Origin: Adlercreutzia faecimuris
GTDB lineage: Bacteria > Actinomycetota > Coriobacteriia > Coriobacteriales > Eggerthellaceae
Reading direction: 5' to 3'
NCBI RefSeq assembly: GCF_022669055.1
Contig: NZ_JAJMLW010000001.1
Location: 806,001 to 870,000, forward strand
DNA length: 64,000 nucleotides
A program made the translations under genes and the position numbers. The notes beneath the pieces were generated by a model, which saw only the letters and a list, made by a program, of their open reading frames with translations, searched no databases and was not told the origin of the DNA. This document shows, piece by piece, positions 60,904 through 64,000 of this stretch (position 1 is its first letter; each line of letters begins with the position of its first letter).

Positions 60904-61941
60904 GTGCTGGGGGACCTCTCGGTGTGGTACCTCTTCCTGGCCGGCGCCGGCGCCGGCGCGCTCGTGGCCGCCGCGGTGCTCGAGCAGCTCACGCCGCTTG
61001 GCGCGCGCTACGCCGTCCCGGGCCTCGCGGGCGCCGCCCCCGCGCCGGCCCGCCGCGTCCTCGCCGCGCCCACCGCGCACCGCTCCGGCGCCTGGCGCCC
61101 GCGTCCGCGCCGCCTCGCCCCGGCTGGCGCGCTCATCGCGCCCGCCGTTCCCCGCGAGGCGCTGCGTCCCTTCCTCGGCCCCGCCTACGGCGCCGGCCTG
61201 ATCGCCGTGCTCCTGGGCATGGCCTGCCTCCTGGCCGACCTCGGCCGCCCCGACCGGCTGATCGTCCTGCTGACCAGCCCCACGCCCTCCTACATCGCCG
61301 TCGGCGCCTACCTGCTGGGCGCGCTCGTCCTGTGCGCGCTGGCGCCCGTCGCCCAGTGGGCGCTCGGCATGGCGCCCCCGCGCGGCCTGGCGGCCGCGGC
61401 GCGCGTCGGCTGCGTGGCGGCCGGCATCGCGGTCATGGCCTACACCGGCCTGTTCCTGGCCAGCCTGCAGGCCATCGCCTTCTGGCATTCCCCCTGGCTG
61501 CCGGCGCTCTTCGTCGCCTCGGCGGCCTCGAGCGGCCTGGGCCTGCTCACGGGCGCCGTCGCCCTCGGCCCCGCGCCGGACGCGTTCCAGTCCACGCTCG
61601 GCCGCGTGCGTCGCGCCGATGCGGCGGCCATCGTCGTCGAGGCGGCCCTGCTCGCCGCCCTCATCGCCGACGCCCTCGTGTCCGGCGACGCCGCCCGCGC
61701 CTCGGCCGCCCAGCTCGTCGGCGGCGCGCTGGCGCCGAGCTTCTGGCTGCTCGTGGTGGGCCTCGGCCTCATCGCGCCGCTCGCCGCCGAGCTCGCCGTC
61801 GCCGACCCGACGCCCCGCGCCCAGCTGGCCGTGGCGGCCTGCCTGCTGGCGGGCGGCCTCGCCCTTCGCTGGTGTGTCGTGCAGGCGGCCACGGCCCCGG
61901 ATGTGGCCGCTTTCGTGGCCGCGGCCCTGGGGATGGGGTGA
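60904..61941 (+). CDS. NrfD/DmsC-like membrane protein, cassette 2
   Basis: A 345-residue protein with a GTG start behind GAAGGGGGCGGG. It opens VLGDLSVWYLFLAGAGAG, paralleling the cassette 1 protein, and has eight to nine helices with ADLGRPDRLIVLL and YTGLFLASLQAIAF. An Arg/Pro/Ala-rich insert (about residues 48-78) separates the first two helices. No Ala/Pro tail is present. Like its paralogue it lacks adjacent Fe-S or Mo subunits and is followed by GntR and SPFH genes. Confidence 0.8.
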   Translation: MLGDLSVWYLFLAGAGAGALVAAAVLEQLTPLGARYAVPGLAGAAPAPARRVLAAPTAHRSGAWRPRPRRLAPAGALIAPAVPREALRPFLGPAYGAGLIAVLLGMACLLADLGRPDRLIVLLTSPTPSYIAVGAYLLGALVLCALAPVAQWALGMAPPRGLAAAARVGCVAAGIAVMAYTGLFLASLQAIAFWHSPWLPALFVASAASSGLGLLTGAVALGPAPDAFQSTLGRVRRADAAAIVVEAALLAALIADALVSGDAARASAAQLVGGALAPSFWLLVVGLGLIAPLAAELAVADPTPRAQLAVAACLLAGGLALRWCVVQAATAPDVAAFVAAALGMG

Positions 61942-61968
61942 GGTCGTGCATAATGGTTCCGACACCCG

Positions 61969-62045
61969 CGACACCCGCGACGGGCGCTCCACACGCGACA
62001 CCCGCGACGGGCGCTCCACGCGCGACACCCGCGACGCCCGCGACG
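61969..62045. repeat. 27-bp tandem repeats between NrfD and GntR genes, cassette 2
   Basis: Two near-identical 27-base units (61969-61995 and 61996-62022) and a partial third are present. The period is a multiple of three, and the frame of the GntR gene stays open across them (TRDGRSTRD units), so they could encode an N-terminal extension if translation began at GTG 61946. Confidence 0.65.
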
Positions 62046-62128
62046 AGCGCCCCGCCCGCGACGACTCCGCCGCCCCGCGCCGCCGCGCCCGCGGCACCGA
62101 CGCCGCCCGGCTGAAGGAAGCAGGACCT

Positions 62129-62521
62129 GTGATCCTATTCGAGGTAGACAAGAGAAGCGACCTGCCGCCGTGGCTCCAGCTGCGCAACCGCCTGGCGTAC
62201 CTCATCACCAGCGGCCACTTCAAGCCCGGCGAGAAGCTGCCCACCGTGCGCGGGCTGGCGGCCGAGATATCCATCAACTTCAACACGGTGAACAAGGCCT
62301 ACATCAGCCTGATGGACGAGGGCTACATCGAGTCCCGCCCCGGCAAGGGCACCACCGTCCGCGAGGTCAGCCCCGAGAAGAGCGAGAAGCTGGAGTCGGT
62401 GGACACCCTCATCGAGGACTGCGTGGACGCCTGCCTGGCCATGGGCCTCGACTTCGATGACGTGAGCAGGCGCATCAAGAAGAAGATCCGCGACATGGAA
62501 AGGGAGCGTGGAGATGGCTAG
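62129..62521 (+). CDS. GntR-family (YtrA-like) regulator, cassette 2
   Basis: A 130-residue protein with a winged helix: PWLQLRNRLAYLITSGHFKP, EKLPTVRGLAAEISINFNTV and EGYIESRPGKGTTV. It is paralogous to the cassette 1 GntR but without its C-terminal 35-residue extension. The GTG start follows GAAGGAAGC. Position and TGTCATA-like sites nearby suggest control of its own cassette and the dms operons. Confidence 0.85.
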   Translation: MILFEVDKRSDLPPWLQLRNRLAYLITSGHFKPGEKLPTVRGLAAEISINFNTVNKAYISLMDEGYIESRPGKGTTVREVSPEKSEKLESVDTLIEDCVDACLAMGLDFDDVSRRIKKKIRDMERERGDG

Positions 62522-63500
62522 AAGGGGAAGAGGGGACGGCGATGCCTCCGGGCGGCTGGCGGGCGCGGCGCGCGGGCAGCGCGGCGTGGTGGTGGACTCC
62601 CAGGTGATCGAGACCGACCGCACCGCATCGCGCGCGGGCGCGCTCATCTTCTCGACGGCGCTGTTCGTCGTGGCGTTCGCCCTGGTGCAGGTCGGGTGGA
62701 TGGCGGCGGCGGGCGAGCTGGGCCTCGGCGGCATCCTCGCCGGCATCGCGCTGGGATGGCTGGCCGTGTCAGGCATCCACGTCTGCCAGCAGTGGGAGCG
62801 CATCGTCGTGCTGCGCCTGGGCCGGCTCAACCGCGTGTCGGGGCCGGGGCTCGTGTTCACCTGGCCCATCGTCGAGCACTGCGCGCTCTACGTGGACATG
62901 CGCACGCGCTCCATCCCCTTCGGCGCCAAGGAGACCCTCACGGCCGACCTCATCCCGCTCGACATCGACGCGGTGCTCTATTGGATGGTGTGGGACGCCG
63001 AGAAGGCGTGCATGGAGATCAACAACTACAGCCTGGCCGTGCAGCTGGCGGCCCAGACCGCCCTGCGCGACGCCATCGGCCGCTCCACCGTGGCCGGCAT
63101 CACCATCCGCCGCAACCAGCTCGACCAGGAGCTGACCAAGGTGCTCGACGAGAAGGTGTCGGAGTGGGGCATCACGGTGCTGTCTGTGGAGATCCGCGAC
63201 ATCATCGTGCCCGAGGCGCTCCAGGAGGCCATGTCGCTCGAGGCCCAGGCCGAGCAGCGGAAGAAGGCGCGCATCATCCTCATGGAGGCCGAGCAGGCCA
63301 TCGCCGACATGGCCGCCGAGATAGGGGAGGCCTACGAGGGCAGCGAGAACGCGCTCGACGTGCGCCGCATGCACCTTATGTACGAGAGCGTGCGCGAGAC
63401 CGGCGGCACCGTGGTGCTGCCGAGCTCCTTCGCTGACGGCTTCGGCGAAGGTGCCGGTGCCAGCGCGCTCGAGGACGTGGCGAAGGCGTTGGGGAGGTAG
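62514..63500 (+). CDS. Stomatin/slipin-like SPFH (band 7) membrane protein, cassette 2
   Basis: A 328-residue protein with two N-terminal helices (about residues 40-85) and a band 7 domain: CQQWERIVVLRLGRLNRVSG, TADLIPLDIDAVLYWMVW, WGITVLSVEIRDIIVPEALQ. It overlaps the GntR gene by eight bases. It matches the cassette 1 protein across its length. No NfeD partner is present. Role inferred: scaffold or quality control for membrane respiratory proteins. Confidence 0.87.
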   Translation: MARRGRGDGDASGRLAGAARGQRGVVVDSQVIETDRTASRAGALIFSTALFVVAFALVQVGWMAAAGELGLGGILAGIALGWLAVSGIHVCQQWERIVVLRLGRLNRVSGPGLVFTWPIVEHCALYVDMRTRSIPFGAKETLTADLIPLDIDAVLYWMVWDAEKACMEINNYSLAVQLAAQTALRDAIGRSTVAGITIRRNQLDQELTKVLDEKVSEWGITVLSVEIRDIIVPEALQEAMSLEAQAEQRKKARIILMEAEQAIADMAAEIGEAYEGSENALDVRRMHLMYESVRETGGTVVLPSSFADGFGEGAGASALEDVAKALGR

Positions 63501-63664
63501 CGCGCCGAGCCGCGGGGGCGCAAGGCGCGAATGAGCCGGGCTGCGGGCGTGAGGCGCGAGCGCGCCGGCACCGGGCCCCCGCGCGCAAAACGAGCGCGCC
63601 GGCACCGGGCGCCCCCCCGCAAAGCGAGAGCGCCGCCACCCCCCCTCGCGCGCAAAACGGGCGC

Positions 63665-63838
63665 GTAAATTGGCCAGAATCGACGGTTTGGCGACATGCT
63701 TTCGTTTGGTCTGAAGGGTGGGTCGGAAGAAACCCCAGGTCACGGCGTGGCTTGCTTTCACGGACTGCCGGATTAGGGCCGAGAGGCGCGCCTTGGGGGC
63801 CGGAAACGTCGTCAAACCGTCGATTCTGGCCAATTTAC
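63665..63838. repeat. Long inverted-repeat element, family A copy 3
   Basis: Arms at 63665-63695 and 63808-63838 match inverted in 30 of 31 positions around a 112-base interior. A reverse-strand ACCTGGG (63734-63740) lies 38 bases from the left arm. It follows the SPFH gene; the remaining bases to the window end show no gene. Confidence 0.88.
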
Positions 63839-64000
63839 CGGCGAAAACTGTGCGGATCCCCTCCTGCGCCCGCCATCGGCGGCCCCGCAAGGGACCGACT
63901 CCGACCCTAACCCGAGTCGCCCCGCCCCGCCAACGCCCGGCAACGCAGCGGTTCCAGTCTCGCCAACAGCGCAAGCAGGCGAAACCCCTCAGCTGCAAGC

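Noticed and set aside
20090-63838. Long inverted repeats read as ordinary rho-independent terminators or integron attC sites
   Set aside because: Interiors of about 100 bases without T-runs do not fit terminators, and no RYYYAAC/GTTRRRY core pair or integrase gene supports attC sites.
1-64000. tRNA or rRNA genes, CRISPR arrays, complete insertion sequences, prophage genes
   Set aside because: No cloverleaf, direct spacer array, transposase, integrase or phage structural motif was recognised on either strand.

Overview
The window is very GC-rich DNA whose gene content points to an actinobacterial gut anaerobe of the Eggerthellaceae type (Eggerthella, Gordonibacter or Adlercreutzia relatives). 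The reasons are five molybdopterin (DMSO reductase superfamily) catalytic subunits with partner ferredoxins and NrfD-like anchors, multi-membrane-span LuxR regulators beside them, zinc-ribbon mini-proteins, and a one-carbon (fhs-fchA-folD) gene set. The genus is an inference; no rRNA or tRNA gene is present to fix it.

Region 1 (1-9500) starts inside a cytoplasmic catechol-dehydroxylase / acetylene-hydratase-like Mo enzyme. It continues with its small ferredoxin, a GPH-family transporter, a zinc-ribbon protein, a CapA-like metallophosphatase, an MmgE/PrpD-family enzyme, a divergent trigger-factor paralogue, two more zinc-ribbon mini-proteins and an unrecognised 123-residue protein. This looks like one catabolic locus of unknown substrate. 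Region 2 (9570-22140) holds a short LuxR protein, a second dehydroxylase-like Mo enzyme with ferredoxin, an MFS carrier, a large membrane LuxR sensor, a second MCFRPAE-type zinc-ribbon protein, a two-subunit enzyme closely resembling pyrogallol-phloroglucinol transhydroxylase (AthL/AthS), and a fumarate-reductase-like flavoprotein.

Region 3 (22270-36060) is mostly core metabolism: an orphan OmpR-type response regulator, coaX, fhs, fchA, folD, tsaE, a TsaB-RimI-TsaD triple fusion (tRNA t6A synthesis), an MFS carrier, and a secreted transglutaminase-domain surface protein with a QTGD-type sorting tail. Region 4 (36440-46270) is a full high-affinity potassium uptake set, kdpFABC-kdpD-kdpE, with an unusually long KdpA N-terminus.

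Region 5 (46390-63500) is the most unusual part. Two Tat-exported DMSO-reductase-like dmsABC operons, preceded by a toxin-antitoxin pair, are bracketed by two copies of the same three-gene cassette: NrfD-like membrane protein, GntR regulator, stomatin-like SPFH protein. A shared half-site, TGTCATA/TATGACA, occurs before cassette 1 and around the promoters of both dms operons, so the GntR proteins plausibly control the whole island. The promoter of the first dms operon has a run of ten G between its -35 and -10 boxes, which suggests phase variation.

Seven long inverted-repeat elements (about 140-175 bp, interior about 100 bp) lie in intergenic spaces. Their arms fall into two or three sequence families, yet six of the seven share a small CCTGGG-like core at an almost fixed distance from one arm. 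A 15-of-16 match to a ParB parS site lies at 49954-49969. No tRNA, rRNA, CRISPR array, integrase or intact insertion sequence was seen.
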